Assembly: GCA_958299035.1 (NCBI GenBank)
Contig: CATQJL010000112.1
Span: 85,764,636 to 85,828,635 of the forward strand
Source of the DNA: Cylicocyclus nassatus
Taxonomy: Eukaryota; Nematoda; Chromadorea; Rhabditida; Strongylidae
DNA length: 64,000 nt
Direction: 5' to 3'
Numbering within the stretch: position 1 is the stretch's first letter; each line of letters opens with the position of its first letter. The notes under the pieces are model-generated. The model was not told where the DNA came from. It did not search any database and saw only the letters and a list, made by a program, of their open reading frames with translations. A program made the position numbers and the translations under genes. Below are positions 27,499-38,926 of this stretch, piece by piece.

Positions 27499-27857
27499 CG
27501 AGACTAGTGTTTAGACTTTGTGTTGTTTTGTTTTCTTTTTTTTTTCGTGGCGTGCGCAGCCTTTTCTAGACACTTTTTTTTCTCTTTTTGCGCATCTTTT
27601 GTTGGATCTTGAATGATCTCTTTTTGTTGCTCAATAAAAGACAAAATCAATAATGTATACACAAAACAGTGGCAAACGGTTTACTTCAAAAGGTGTTGCC
27701 TTAATGGATCTAATGCAAAAATGATCCAATATCCAAAAAGAATGTATCGTCCAAAAGAGTGTACAAAAAGTGGTATTGAAAAGAAAAAGTCTTCCAAAAA
27801 TAAATCCAAACATCCAAAAATAAACCTGAAAAGAAAAAGAAAAATGAAAAAAAAAAC

Positions 27858-29300
27858 TTAAGGTCGATATAGCTTCGTACGATTCGCGTGAATCGTGCGA
27901 AGACGAGTTCCATCCTTAACTACAATATTGGGTCGGTTAATTTCTAAGATTTCAAACGGTCCTTCAAATCGCGGTGAAATCTTCGATCCAACTTCCTTTC
28001 GGATGAAGATTTTATCTCCGATTTTATAGTCGGCAATATTTACTCGCTTCCTAAGCTCATAATGACGCTTCTGAATTTCTTGGGCTTCCGAAAGATTTTT
28101 ATGAACCTGTTTCCATACATTTTGTAACATTGACACGAGGTTATCTACATAGTCATCCTCATTAACAAATTGTTTCGTGGGAAGTTGCAATGCTAAGCGG
28201 AATGGATTATTCGGCTCTTGGCCATGAATTAAAAAATATGGGGAATATTTTGTTTCAGCATTTTCACTGGTGTTGTAAGCATGAGTAATTAAAAACAGAA
28301 CGGAATCCCAATTATCTTTGTATTGAAAGGTAGCAATTGAAATGAGCTCCTGCAGCGTACGATTTGCACGTTCAACCTGACCGTTACTTTGATGATGATA
28401 TGGAGTGCTGGTCTTGTGTTGAATATTTAAGGATCTGAGAGTATTTTTGAGGATCTCACTTATATAATTTGTCCCCTGATCAGTTACCAGAAGATTTGGC
28501 GGGCCAAATCGAGATACCAATCTTTGAAGAAAAACTTCACAGGTGGTGGTGGCTTTTTGATCTGGTACTGGTTTTGCTACAATAAATTTTGAAAAAGAAT
28601 CTACGAAAACTATGATATATTTATTTCCTTGAAGGTTAGTGCAAGAGGTCCTATACAGTCAGAGTGTACTCTTTGCCAGGGTTTTGTTGAAAGTTCAAAC
28701 GCTCCCAGGGGCTCGAAAACCCTATAAGAGGATGGGTCTTTGCGGATTTGACATAATTTACAAGACGAAACGTATGATGTGACTTGCTTCAACATTTGAA
28801 ACAATTTTGGTTGCGGTAGCCGGCGGATGGCTCTACGAATGTCAGGCCTTAGACCTTTTATGAAAAAGTCTATGGCCAATTGCGTTACCATGTCTTTCCC
28901 TTGACCCTTGCACCAAGTTATGCAACTCATCTCGAACATTGCTCAACATAGCCTGATTCTTGAATTTAGTGGCGAGCTGCTTTACCAAAGTATCCCAGTC
29001 GAGCGTATGTGGATTTTCGATAGTATTGTACTTAATTTTAGCTAACCCGACAAGGAAGATTGGCAAAAGACTTTTGGCATGTTCGTAATCGATCTGAAAC
29101 CTATCTACAGTGTCAACATATTCGTCTAAAAATTCCTCAAAGGTTTTGTCTGTTGCGGCTGAAAATTTTTCAACTCTTTCGTTTAGAATTTTAAATGTAT
29201 GATACAAGGGCTGATCTTGAATACGTCCTCGGGCCGGACGCGGCCGAGGAGGTTGACCCTGCTGTTGATCCTGCTGCTGATCTTGCTGATCTTGCTGCAT
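27858..29300 (-). pseudogene. Ty3/gypsy retrotransposon remnant: gag joined to integrase
   Basis: Minus strand. Gag-like frame 29300-28842 starts with a Gln-rich stretch and has the gag core (KSLLPIFLVGLAKIKY, DELHNLVQG); a frameshift near 28900 moves to the next frame, which continues as GLRPDIRRAIRRLPQP. It then passes directly into the integrase zinc-binding end (SCKLCQIRK) and the first catalytic Asp (HSDCIGPL). The next frame (28520-27858) has TDQGTNY with the second Asp, SNGQVERANRTLQEL with the Glu, and the C-terminal domain ending THRTKLYRP-like. Protease, RT and RNase H are absent, so about 2 kb has been lost cleanly. The element cannot move by itself. Confidence 0.92.
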
Positions 29301-30977
29301 AACGGGGGACTTTCGAAAAACAGAAGAGAATTTAAAAGATGGGGTGGATGGCGAAGATTTGACTGTTGGTGAAGATCTGACTGAAGAAGATGACTTAAAA
29401 GTGGGGGAATCTTTAAAGGACTTAGGTGATTGAAATTCTTCAAATTTGGAGGACGACGGTGATTCGCCTCCTAATTCTTTTTTGATTTTTGACTCGCGCT
29501 TAGGGGGAGCTGGCTCGCGCTTGGGTGGAACTGACTCGCGCTTGGATGAAACTGACTCGCGCTTTGATTTGGCTTGCTCAGATTTAGATTGGGCTTGGTC
29601 CCCGGTCTTAAGGGGCCTCTCAGATATAATCTGTTTGAAGGAGGTTGTTCCGCGACGTTTTGTATCGGATCTTGTGGTCGGTTTCCTTGAAGTCTGCTCC
29701 GATCGCGATGGCCCGGGCTCGGTTTCGGAGTCTGACAGTTTGACTGGCGGCCGTCTGCCGTCTGAAATGCTGCTGAAATATTATAAGAAAACACAAGGGG
29801 GGGGACAGAGGAAATAATTGAAGGAGTACTCTACCTGAGGGCAAAAATAAAAGTGAAACAAATTTCAAGACGTCCCATAGATTCAAAATTAAAACAAATC
29901 TAAGACATCCCACTCTACTCCTCGGACGAAAAAAGAAGAAGAAAAGAGAAAAAGAAATGACTAAAGGAAACTTACGCGCGTGAGCGACCGAGAGACCTGG
30001 CCAGGATTTCTTATCGTCCCCGCGAGACTACAATCTAAGTCACGATTAATTTAATGGCGCGCTTTTTCTTTTACTTAACTACTACTCTCACGCGAAAAAA
30101 ATTGCGGGGGTTGTGACTTTCCCAAGACTAAAAAAAACAAATAAAGAGGGGGGCAGGTAGAGTAATTTTTGCGGCAAAGCCCACTCCTTAAAAATGAGGG
30201 GGAAGGGGGGGGGGGTAAGAATTAGAAGTCTTATAGCCGGAGCCGGAACCTCCATGTAGAGGCTCAGGCCCCGAGTGACCAAAGTCGCCTCGGGACCATC
30301 GCCTCCATGTAGCGAGTTCCGGCTATCTGACTTCATGTATAAACGACATAAGATAAATAATTTATTCTAAGAATAAATACCAGAAGAAAAGATAATTAAA
30401 AAGACTAAATGACTAATGATTATAGAAAATGATGAAGGAGAATGAGACAGCATCCAGGAGGAGAGGCAGGAGATGTTGAGGTCCGCGCCGATCACCAAAC
30501 AAGCTGGGTATTTATTCAGCCCAGTTTTTAATAAATGCCATGCTTCCATTGTATGATGAAACGTTAAAATTTAAAAATAAGCTTAAAACTGAAATATTGA
30601 GATTTTAGTGTGCGCACATTAAGTGCACATAAACATTAGTGCAACTTTGCAAGTCAACTACTGCAACCTGCAAGCGACTGCAGATAACTGCAGCACAATC
30701 CCTCCGTATTAGCTAAACGCTACAGACCATGCCCTACCTGATTACCACATTGTCCGGTCTATTGGTCATCAGCTGAGAGAACGCCAGCTCATTTACAAAA
30801 ATGGGAAGAAACGGATTTTTAGCCACAAAATGGGTGTTTGCGCACGGATCGCGGATGCGACGGTATCCTTGTGTAGGCCTTTTGACCCTGCCCATACGCT
30901 GTTAACATGACATCTTTCCAAAACTTCTGAGATTTTTTAGAATTAAAATAAAAAATTTAACAGAAATTATCCGACAA
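29301..30977. other. 5' side of the gypsy remnant
   Basis: Holds a block coding on the minus strand for short Ser/Pro/Gln-rich repeats (29480-29590, a unit of 27-30 bp with gactcgcgct), then G-rich and AT-rich DNA. Two copies of cctccatgtag lie at about 30248 and 30300, within an imperfect inverted repeat (agccggaac/gttccggct). No LTR or primer-binding site could be confirmed. Confidence 0.45.
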
Positions 30978-31144
30978 CCTAATATTTATCAGCCAACCTG
31001 TTATATAATATGATTGTCTAGTACGTGTCAAGAAGCAAAGTGGACCAGTAAGAGAAGAAATGAATGAAGTAACTTGTAGTTTGTAATAGCGGCGACGAAG
31101 AAGCCAATCCTATTAACTATTTCTCTGTAATGCTGTGCTAGCTA

Positions 31145-31698
31145 TTAGGCCGTTCCGAAGTAATATCGCTTTTTTCAAATTCCGGGTACAGCCTGGGGCG
31201 CCTTAAAACCTGAATTATGATGATTTTATCCCGGAAAACTTGACGAATCGGAAACAAAAAACAACTGGTAGAAAGAGGAGAAAAAGCTGCGTCGAATGAC
31301 ACCCGAGTTGCTTGTCGGTTGTTGTTCTGTGAGGTTTGAGTTGACCAAATATGGAATTTGATATATAATTGAAAAGTTGATTCCAGAAACTCTAAGAAGC
31401 ACCTAAAGAAAAGAAAAAAATTATCCTGTGTCCTATAGGGTTTGCTCTACCTATCTGTCACTTAAACTTTTAGGTAGTACAAAAATTTAGAAAAATAGCC
31501 GGACGTGACCAAGGCATAAAGCATGAGTCGCAGATTCTGGTAATTATTCGAGAGCTCATTGAATATTATGCAGTGAAATTACAAACATTAGAAAGAGGAT
31601 GAAATGCTGCTAACGCTCCTAAGGCCTATCAAAAATCTTGAGTCCTTGAAATGTGACGTCCATTTGAAAAAAGCGACATTACTTTCGGAACGACCTAA
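31145..31698. mobile_element. mariner-like MITE M2 (copy 1), TA duplication
   Basis: 554 bp. Ends TTAGGCCGTTCCGAAGTAAT and, inverted, TTAGGTCGTTCCGAAAGTAA; TA flanks both sides (31143-31144, 31699-31700). The interior (cagcctggg, ctgcgtcgaatgacaccc, gagttgcttgtcgg) is shared with 50905-51110 of the second copy. No coding capacity. Confidence 0.92.
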
Positions 31699-31700
31699 TA

Positions 31701-33636
31701 TATGAGCCAGAAATGCAAGGCAAATCACCAATAATCTAATCGCGCGCGTATTTCATTTCCTACACCACTCGTTATCATTGAATTATGATCTAAGCTCAAG
31801 ATTGTAGCGAGAGCCTGAGATGTTTCATAGGCTGTCTCGAGTGACTAAATCTTAATGCACAAAGTGTGATGCAGATTAACTGTTCATTGATTTAAGTGCG
31901 TGATTATGTAAATAACTGAAAGGCGTGGTAAATGGCAGTAAACTTGAAAAATATAAGATTTCAGGCATAATTGCCTCGATCTACATGAGAAATATCTTTT
32001 TTTGCTCAAAACACACGATTTGAGATAGTGAGAGCAAAAAAATTCTATTCTATGATTGTCAATTTTCCAAAAATCCACTGTATCGATCGATATATGCCCA
32101 ACTTATCTCAGGCCATGTGTCTTGTTCGAAAAAAGTGACAGATGTATAGTTGTATGGTCGTAAAATTCTGCTTATCATGTGCTAACTAAACAAGAAACTA
32201 AAGCATTTATTTTGAACTGTACTTTTTCTTTTAAAGTACACGAGAAAGCAAGCAAGTGTCAAAAAATTAATAGAAAGTTTCTTCTAGTCCAGCAGTTTTT
32301 CAATACAAATATGAGAGATGTGGTTGCTAATTTCAATATAGCACGTTGGAGGCGATCTTTCGAAAAAATACAAAAAAGCAAATTGTCATTGACAACGTTG
32401 GTCAGCTCTCCGACAAAACTCAAAGAAGTAAATTATCATTAGATGATTGAGCTTGGTATCAGCGCTACGTTTGATGATTATGGATAAAGCTGCAGTGAAA
32501 TGAAGTGTTCTGCTGTTGACGAGAGAATAATTAGCTAGTCATGGTGTCAACAGCTATAAGTGTATAGCGAAAAGAAAAGGTGTTTGCGCTCGTAATAGCG
32601 GCTTTCTATAAGCCTAATTCCCTGAGAGCTTGTTGGAAAGTCCCCAACAAAAACTGAGAAAGATATTTTTGGAAGCGTCTTACTACAGAAATTTCCTGTT
32701 GTTCTTATCACCCTCTGACCTCATCCCATTCCCGCCAAACAATTACTATGCACAAACGTAGTTAGTCACACACTAATCCGCTTTGCAAAAATTGTCCGAA
32801 CAAGTTGATCGAATGACTAATGAGCTGTCAAATTAATCGCTTCTTAATCCTTCTTAACCTAGAAAAAGAGTGAAAAGTGACCTGGAACACTTTTAGATGG
32901 ACTACATTTTTTGCGGACTCAGTCACAGACGGAAATCCAAATTTATTTTCTTCATCGTCTTCCGATTGATAACTTACTAGGTAAGCTTTAGCACGTGGTA
33001 ATGTCTGATATGTGACAACCACGGTTGACGTCGTCCCACTGGGTGTGTTTGTGATAAAAGATGTCAACTTTCTGTGACTATAAAACCAAAGTTTTTTTTT
33101 CGGGGTACAGTTCTATAAAGCATCACAGTAGATTGATAATAGTTTGAGATGTTCGGAAAAAATTTCAGTGAAATGATCGGCAAATATGCTTTAACGGACA
33201 AGTTAGTTCAAGAATGACCTTTCGATCGCTGAGTGAAGTTTTAAATCTCAAAATTCTGCCTTTTTTCATTGCTAATTTGTGCCAGTAACTCGTGTCGAGA
33301 AAAATTATATTTGCAGAAAAAAAACATGAGTCCTTTTTTACAGTTTATGCTGTAGAAGTCTATCGTTTTACCCCTAACAGAAGCCCGCACCAAGCGGCAA
33401 GAAAAAGAGGTGGAATTTGGCAGATACAGAACTTGAGGGGATTTAGTGCAGCAGGAGTGGGCGAAGCAACATTTCAGTCCCCCCCCCCCCCCCCCGCCTT
33501 CCTCCTCTCCGAAAAAAATTTTTTTAGACGTTCTCTATTTTGCACGTTTAGGAACTTTCCGCGTGCTCTCCTCTTTCAGTAGGTGGTAACGAACAATTAT
33601 GAAAAGGCTTATAATTTTGGCTTTATGTTGTAAATA
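31701..33636. other. intergenic, nothing recognised
   Basis: AT-rich with a cytosine run at 33480-33496 and short open frames on both strands. I see no family, repeat unit or splice-supported exon. Confidence 0.4.
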
Positions 33637-34048
33637 CAGGGTGTCCTAAAAGTATGTGAACACTGCTTGGTTCAATATCTCTCTTCCTGAAAAGAAAGTT
33701 TTTTGCCTGCCTTTAAGCAGTATTTTATAGAGCTGCTTCGGCCTAGATTTGCAGTATGAAGCGAACGTTCGTTACTGTAGGATGACGGTAGGAACTTTTG
33801 GCTTACGGCATCAATGGGTTAGTCTTGTTTTAAAAACGTTCCCAAAAATTCTAAGTGGTGCATGAGAAATTTTATGCGCGCTGACTTTATTACACAACTT
33901 TTTGGGAGTCCATTTAGCTTTTCAGATAGTGTAATTACAGTCTCAGGAAGCATTGCTCTACAAATTGGTACCTAAAGTTTGTCGAAAGACATCAATACAA
34001 AAAAGTCATTAGCGATCAAACAGTGTATACATACTTTTGAGATACCCT
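33637..34048. mobile_element. Tc1/mariner-type MITE (copy 2 of the 15067 family)
   Basis: About 412 bp. Left end CAGGGTGTCCTAAAAGTATG with TA before it; the right end is a more worn inverse (catacttttgagataccct) followed by atata. The inner block gttactgtaggatgacggtag matches the arm of the element at 15067. Non-coding. Confidence 0.78.
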
Positions 34049-34392
34049 ATATATTCACCTGCACCATATTCACCTGAATGTGAATCTTTTCACCTTTGGG
34101 GTCATTGGGCCTCCCCAGCATTCCGACTGGGTGGGGTTATGGTTATTATATCCGGGGTAGACCCGCTTTATAAGCTGTCGGTTTGCTTTTAAGAATAATG
34201 TAAAGATCGTGCGTCCCATCTCCTTGAAGTTATAAGCTGTGGAGTTATGAGTATCAATGCCTATCAATGCCTACATTTGTATACATATCTATTAGCCTGT
34301 CAACATATTCAATGCAAGCTGTTTCATTTTTCTTACTTTAGTCTGACTAGGATTAGACTCGGTTCGACATGATGACGTCTTCATTCGTTTAA

Positions 34393-35666
34393 GGCCCGTA
34401 TGCACGTACGTCCCCGCTGGGGAGGGGAGGGGAGCTGGATCCCCAGGGGAACGATCCCCTCCGCCGAACCCCGCCATGACGGAGGGGAGGGGAGCGATCC
34501 CCTCCCCTGCAGCTAAGCGGGGATGGTGTGAATGGTTTCAGAGGTATTGATCGAGCGAACCCCAGTACGGGGTTCGCGTGGGGGAGGGGATTCTCAACAA
34601 CGCGGGTGAGGGGATCGACATCCCTTACAACGGAGTAGGGTTCGATGGTGTAGGTCAAGCTAGAGAAGCGAGTATTCTGATTTCAATCAATTATTACAAA
34701 GCATTTCGCTCAAATTGATGAAAGATTTTCTAAGGGAGCCGCGTTCCTCTCTCAGCGACCTGTAGCTTGCAGTTTTAACTCTCTCTCTTCCATATTCGCT
34801 TCTTGTAAAGAAATCCGGACATATATCTGCCAGTTTCGAATATCTGTAGAAGGTTGTGACCATTCACGAGAGTTGAGCATTTTTTATTTGACATGATAGT
34901 TTTATCCATTGAGGCTGGTACAACATATTGTAACTATCACATTGCATAATAAATTGTTCTTATCTTGTTATCCTAACGTAAAACTGTTTGAATAAAATGA
35001 AAATTAGCAGACTCGCGTGTTTCTGAGTAAAGATCCTCGGGGAATGATCCCCTCCCCGTCGCTCCCCTCGTGCATAGGGGGATGGCCGCTGGGGATCATT
35101 CCCCTAGGGTAAAGGACGATATGCAGCTGATAGCTACAGCCTTTATGGGGAGCTGGCACGATTTGCAGCTTCAATTATGTGTAGAAATGCTGGTTTGAAT
35201 GTCCGTGCGCCCCCCCCCCCTTTTCGGCAGCATAACGTCTTCTACCCTTCCACTGCATATACATACACCTTGACTTCTATCCCTGAACACCTTTAAGCTG
35301 AAATGGGCAGCATGGGCGAAAATGAGCAGCATCCATGAAAAAAGCTGGAATATGATGAATGTAGGAATTATTTCTTTAGTGTGCTGATCGCAATCACGGC
35401 AGACGGCATTCCGCAACGACTAAATATCGCCGAGACACATTGAAGGCGAGTAGCTATAAAAAAGCGGAAGCAAAATGAATTCCCCGCTCGATCTCCCCTT
35501 TTGCATAAGGGGGCTTCCCTCTCCTAAACCCCAGGGGATCCCCTCTCCGGTATTGCCTTTCTGCATACGGGGTTTCGCGTGGGGAAGGGAGGGGAGCCCC
35601 AGCGGGGATCATTGCAATGGTTAAACTCACATCCCCTCCCCGCGGGGATGTACGTGCATACGGGCC
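34393..35666. mobile_element. GC-rich PIF/Harbinger-like element with TAA duplication
   Basis: 1274 bp. Left end GGCCCGTATGCACGTAC and its exact inverse at the right end; TAA lies outside both (34390-34392, 35667-35669), which is the 3-bp TWA duplication of PIF/Harbinger elements. Near both ends and at about 35030-35110 it carries runs such as ggggaggggagggga on one strand and the complement on the other. The centre (34660-35020) is ordinary AT-rich DNA. No transposase is seen, so it is non-autonomous. Confidence 0.92.
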
Positions 35667-36174
35667 TAAGTTTCTTTTTCATTCCGCTGTATTACTAACT
35701 TCTCGATGTGTTTTTTTCTGTTATAAAATGCCTTGAGCGTACAATTGAAAATGAAAGAAATGAAAATATTCACCTTTCATCTGCAACGCATTTTCATAGC
35801 TGATACAACTATGTCAAGCTAACCAGATTGTTCTGGACTCACTTTCTCGAGATTTCCAGATGATTATGTTAAGCTACTTTGTTCGTTTTTCCTGTGCACA
35901 TGAAAAATGTTCTTGTCAAGTGTTATTGATAAGCGTGGTAGCAAGACAATAGAACATAAGGAAACGAAAATGACTAGACTATAATGTCATATAAAGTTGT
36001 TTAACAACGAAAACCTGAAAAAAATGGAAAAAATGAAAAAAATAAAATGAAAAAGATGAGCACAGCTCTCTTACCGAGTTAAAAAAAAAGACCAATAGGC
36101 TGTTTCATGCTGGCTTTCCTAACGGTGTATTAACGATGACGATTTACTCAAGCGTAATAATCTATGCGTTCCAG

Positions 36175-36520
36175 TATCTTTGTCGTTGATGTTGTTTCTC
36201 ATAAGGTCAAGCTCTTTTCAAGAGTTGAATCGAAAAATATATTCCTTGCTTGCGTCGCCGAAAAAACCCAAGTCAATACTGTGTTCCAGGCTAACGCAAA
36301 CTGGCTGCGTTGACTTACTCATTTTTGATCTCAATGATCTCATTCTGTCGGAGCAATCAAATCCAATGTGTGTTGACATCGCATTTCATTAGTCTCATAT
36401 TTCCTCTAGGTTTATTGCGAATAAGATGTGCTCGAACCTGCAAAAACTGACGCCAATGCTTTTGAAAAAGTATTTGCAGCTACTCAGAGTTTTTTTTTTC
36501 AAAGTATTGTTGGACCTTGT
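36175..36520 (+). other. two exon-like blocks, unassigned
   Basis: After an acceptor-like gcgttccag, a plus-strand frame reads IFVVDVVSHKVKLFSRV then ESKNIFLACVAEK and QVNTVFQANANWLR before a stop at 36311. A second block from about 36428 reads DVLEPAKTDANAFEK then VFAATQ. Both look like real coding sequence by composition, but I cannot name a family and no donor and acceptor pair joins them cleanly. They may be exons of a broken gene. Confidence 0.4.
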
Positions 36521-36839
36521 TAGTGATTTTCCGCTTGAACGTGACCAAGATCTTAGACCTTTATTGATGGCTTTCGTTTCAAAGTCCTTGCCCTCGTCAA
36601 AGCTTAGTTAGAAGTCAGAGATCACTCGTGAGGTATCCACTCAAATGCCTCATCTCATCTGACACCAGACATTCAAAGCGTGATTGAGATCAGGGCAAGC
36701 AGGAAAAAACACGAAGGGGTTCCGTAATGCAGTGATTTTGTAGACAAGGACACCCGTACTACTGCTAGCCACGTTAAATTTTACTCACAAGGGTGGGTCA
36801 CAAAGACGAAGTGGCCTATAATAGCAAGCTGCATACCGT

Positions 36840-37195
36840 AGTGAGAGCTTGGAGCGCTGACTCCAAATATGCTTTCCTTATCTGCAGAGCCGCTCTAGAA
36901 AAAAAGTATGAGCATTTTTGAGACGAAAAAATGAAGTAATGGCGAGGCTATAATCAATCGTTACAGCCTTTCTAGACGTCAAATGGCAAATGTGAAGGAC
37001 TGACTTGATAGACAAAAGAAGTTTATTGTATGAAATACCCTGACAGTTGCTGCTGCTTCATTAAGGATCTAGAGAGGCTGTAACGATCAATATCACCCCG
37101 GTCATTGTTCATTTTCTGGCCTCAAAACAATGCTCATAGCGTCCTTCTCAAAGGCGCTCTGAAGATAAGCAAGCAAAGCAGATTTACCCTCGACG
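36840..37195. repeat. foldback element of the 'tcaaatctgtcttcattatctgcc' family
   Basis: Arms at about 36865-36985 and 37075-37195 are imperfect inverses: gctttccttatctgcagagc and tatgagcatttttgagac in the left arm, tcgttacagcctttctag at the inner side. Related hairpins lie at 42030, 43040 and 55060. Its right edge abuts the next palindrome. Confidence 0.75.
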
Positions 37196-37479
37196 TCAAT
37201 CCCTAAGTTACATTTGCAAAGTGGAGTGTTGTGGTGCGGCCGCCTCGCTTTAGGCTCGCGTCACCTTGCGAGCGCATGAGTTGGCATGGCGTGGCAACAG
37301 GAGCAACGAAGAAACGTTGTTCTTGTTGCCACGTTTGAACATGTTGTGGCGCCACGTTGTTTTTAGCGCCACATCACGTCCAAATGATGCCCCAGCAACG
37401 TGGCGCGAGCGCAAAGCGAGGCGGCTGCACCCCACCACTTCACTTTGCAAATGTAACTTAGGGATTGACGTCGAGGGTA
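37195..37479. repeat. 285-bp palindromic element
   Basis: Ends taccctcgacgtcaatccct and its inverse agggattgacgtcgagggta; pairing continues through aagttacatttgcaaagtg and a GC-rich core (gcctcgctttagg). The arms are about 70 bp. It interrupts an exon-like frame that reads LRELLKLI on its upstream side. Confidence 0.9.
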
Positions 37480-38079
37480 CAATCAGCTTCAAAAGCTCTC
37501 TCAGACGATGCTTGGGAATCCCACCATGTAGCCCGCCATCGCAAACCAAGGTCGACTTGATAAGTTGGTAGAACGCATTGTTACTGTCACGTCGTCCTTT
37601 CTATTTGATTTTGGGCTATTTACCATTTGAAACGCTTTCGGAGTTTTGGGTGCCACAATCTTGAATTGGCATTACAGGATCGACTATTGCGTTAAATGGA
37701 TGGAATCAAATCAAATCATAGGCCGAACTTAATTTACCTGTGTTGAGATGCAATAATACAACATGATATCCAAAGCATCACTATGATCTCTTTGACGGTG
37801 CGCTTCCAAAGGATTTTGTACTAAGTCTTTCCGGATATCTCTTATGCGAATCACAAAGTTCGTATCGTTTGCGCAACACACTTTTCCATGCATGAAAGGC
37901 TCATTAAGTAAACCGCGACATGCGTTCAATCTCCATCCATGCCAAAGGGGCAAATTACGTAGCTGGAATCTTTACAAAGACGATCATAGACTCGATTTCG
38001 CATAGCCACTGCTTTAGATTATTTGGTGGGATATCCACGACCCCTATGAGCCCTTCAGACGGGTCTGGTGTAGCAAGTT
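37480..38079 (-). CDS. unassigned gene, three exon-like blocks
   Basis: Minus strand. Exon 38079-37976 (acceptor gcaattag, donor gtaaag) reads LATPDPSEGLIGVVDIPPNN then LKQWLCEIESMIVF. Exon 37899-37738 (acceptor cttaatgag, weak; donor gtaaat) reads PFMHGKVCCANDTNFVIRIR then DIRKDLVQNPLEAHRQ and ends YYCISTQ. Both lengths fit the phases. A further block ending at the palindrome (about 37553-37480) reads VCDGGLHGGIPKHRLRELLK then LI. Just upstream, another frame reads MDPTTIPFCLPYLSEEM and would need a one-base shift to join the first exon. I do not recognise the protein. Composition and splice sites suggest a real gene or a recent pseudogene damaged by the palindrome. Confidence 0.5.
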
Positions 38080-38149
38080 CTAATTGCCTTGCTCATCTCT
38101 TCCGACAGATAGGGTAGACAGAAGGGAATCGTTGTTGGATCCATTTGTT

Positions 38150-38926
38150 TGCAGATAGACGGAGAAGATATAACGCAAACTGCAAGGGCACCATGGGTGA
38201 TTTAAACTTTTACTCTTCCAAAAATAAAACTTTAATAATCGGTGTAAATTGTCAAGCGAACATCAAGATTAACTTTCCTTTATTAATTTCGGCCAACCTT
38301 TCGGCGCCATCGCCTTCGTCAGAGCTTAGAAAGTCGAATACAAAGTTTAAGTGATAGAATAATAAAAAGTACACTGCATTTGACTAACGAAGGCGATAGC
38401 GCCAAATACTAAAGTAAAATGATATTATGTGAAACTTTAGAAATATAGTTAGTAAAAATTACACGGGATCGCTACGTTTTTCTTTCTACAAAGAACATAG
38501 CACATGATTGTGTCCCCCCTCACAATTACAAAGGTGGCTAAGCACTTTATCTCGATAAAAGGTGCTTAAGTTTTTGTAAGCGGGAGAGTGGTCCAGTCTC
38601 ATAATGTTCGCCCAAACATTGTTATCATTTGAAGATTATAGTGGTGTTGTCATCTGGCTAATAATCCATGATCTTCAATCAAGTTACGATTTCGCAACTC
38701 TATAGACTTCCTTGTGTGTGGGAATTGCTTTAGAATGTGAGAAGATGATGAAGATATGAAATATTTATACAGTGGGGCACAGTTGTGTCTGCTAAATAAA
38801 TTCTCATCATTATCGGAAGGCAGCTCAATGAAAGAATTCCGTGGCTATAATATACACATGATGTTGTGTCCTGCCAATGTGCGTTATATAAATAACGACA
38901 GGATCCATCACTACATCAATGAAATT
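38150..38926. other. intergenic with a short inverted repeat
   Basis: A pair of inverted blocks (ggcgccatcgccttcgt at about 38303 and acgaaggcgatagcgcc at about 38388) suggests a small hairpin element. Nothing else recognised. Confidence 0.5.

Larger units (their letters stand above)
27178..30982. mobile_element. 3.8-kb composite: mariner-like ends around a gypsy remnant
   Basis: The left end TTAGGTTGTCGGATAATTTC and the right end are inverted copies, identical for the first 24 bases and then diverging; TA lies outside both (27176-27177 and 30983-30984). These are the marks of a Tc1/mariner element, yet the interior holds Ty3/gypsy gag and integrase sequence on the minus strand and no mariner transposase was found. 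No pair of LTRs is visible inside. Either a retrotransposon remnant inserted into a mariner MITE, or the ends mobilised a fragment of it. Confidence 0.75.

Noticed and set aside
29446..29817. Asp/Ser-rich 123-codon plus-strand frame
   Set aside because: It is the complement of low-complexity repeats 5' of the gypsy gag; composition is repeat driven.
37250..37571. About 100-codon frames on both strands
   Set aside because: They run across the 37195-37479 palindrome; only the short part outside it looks coding.
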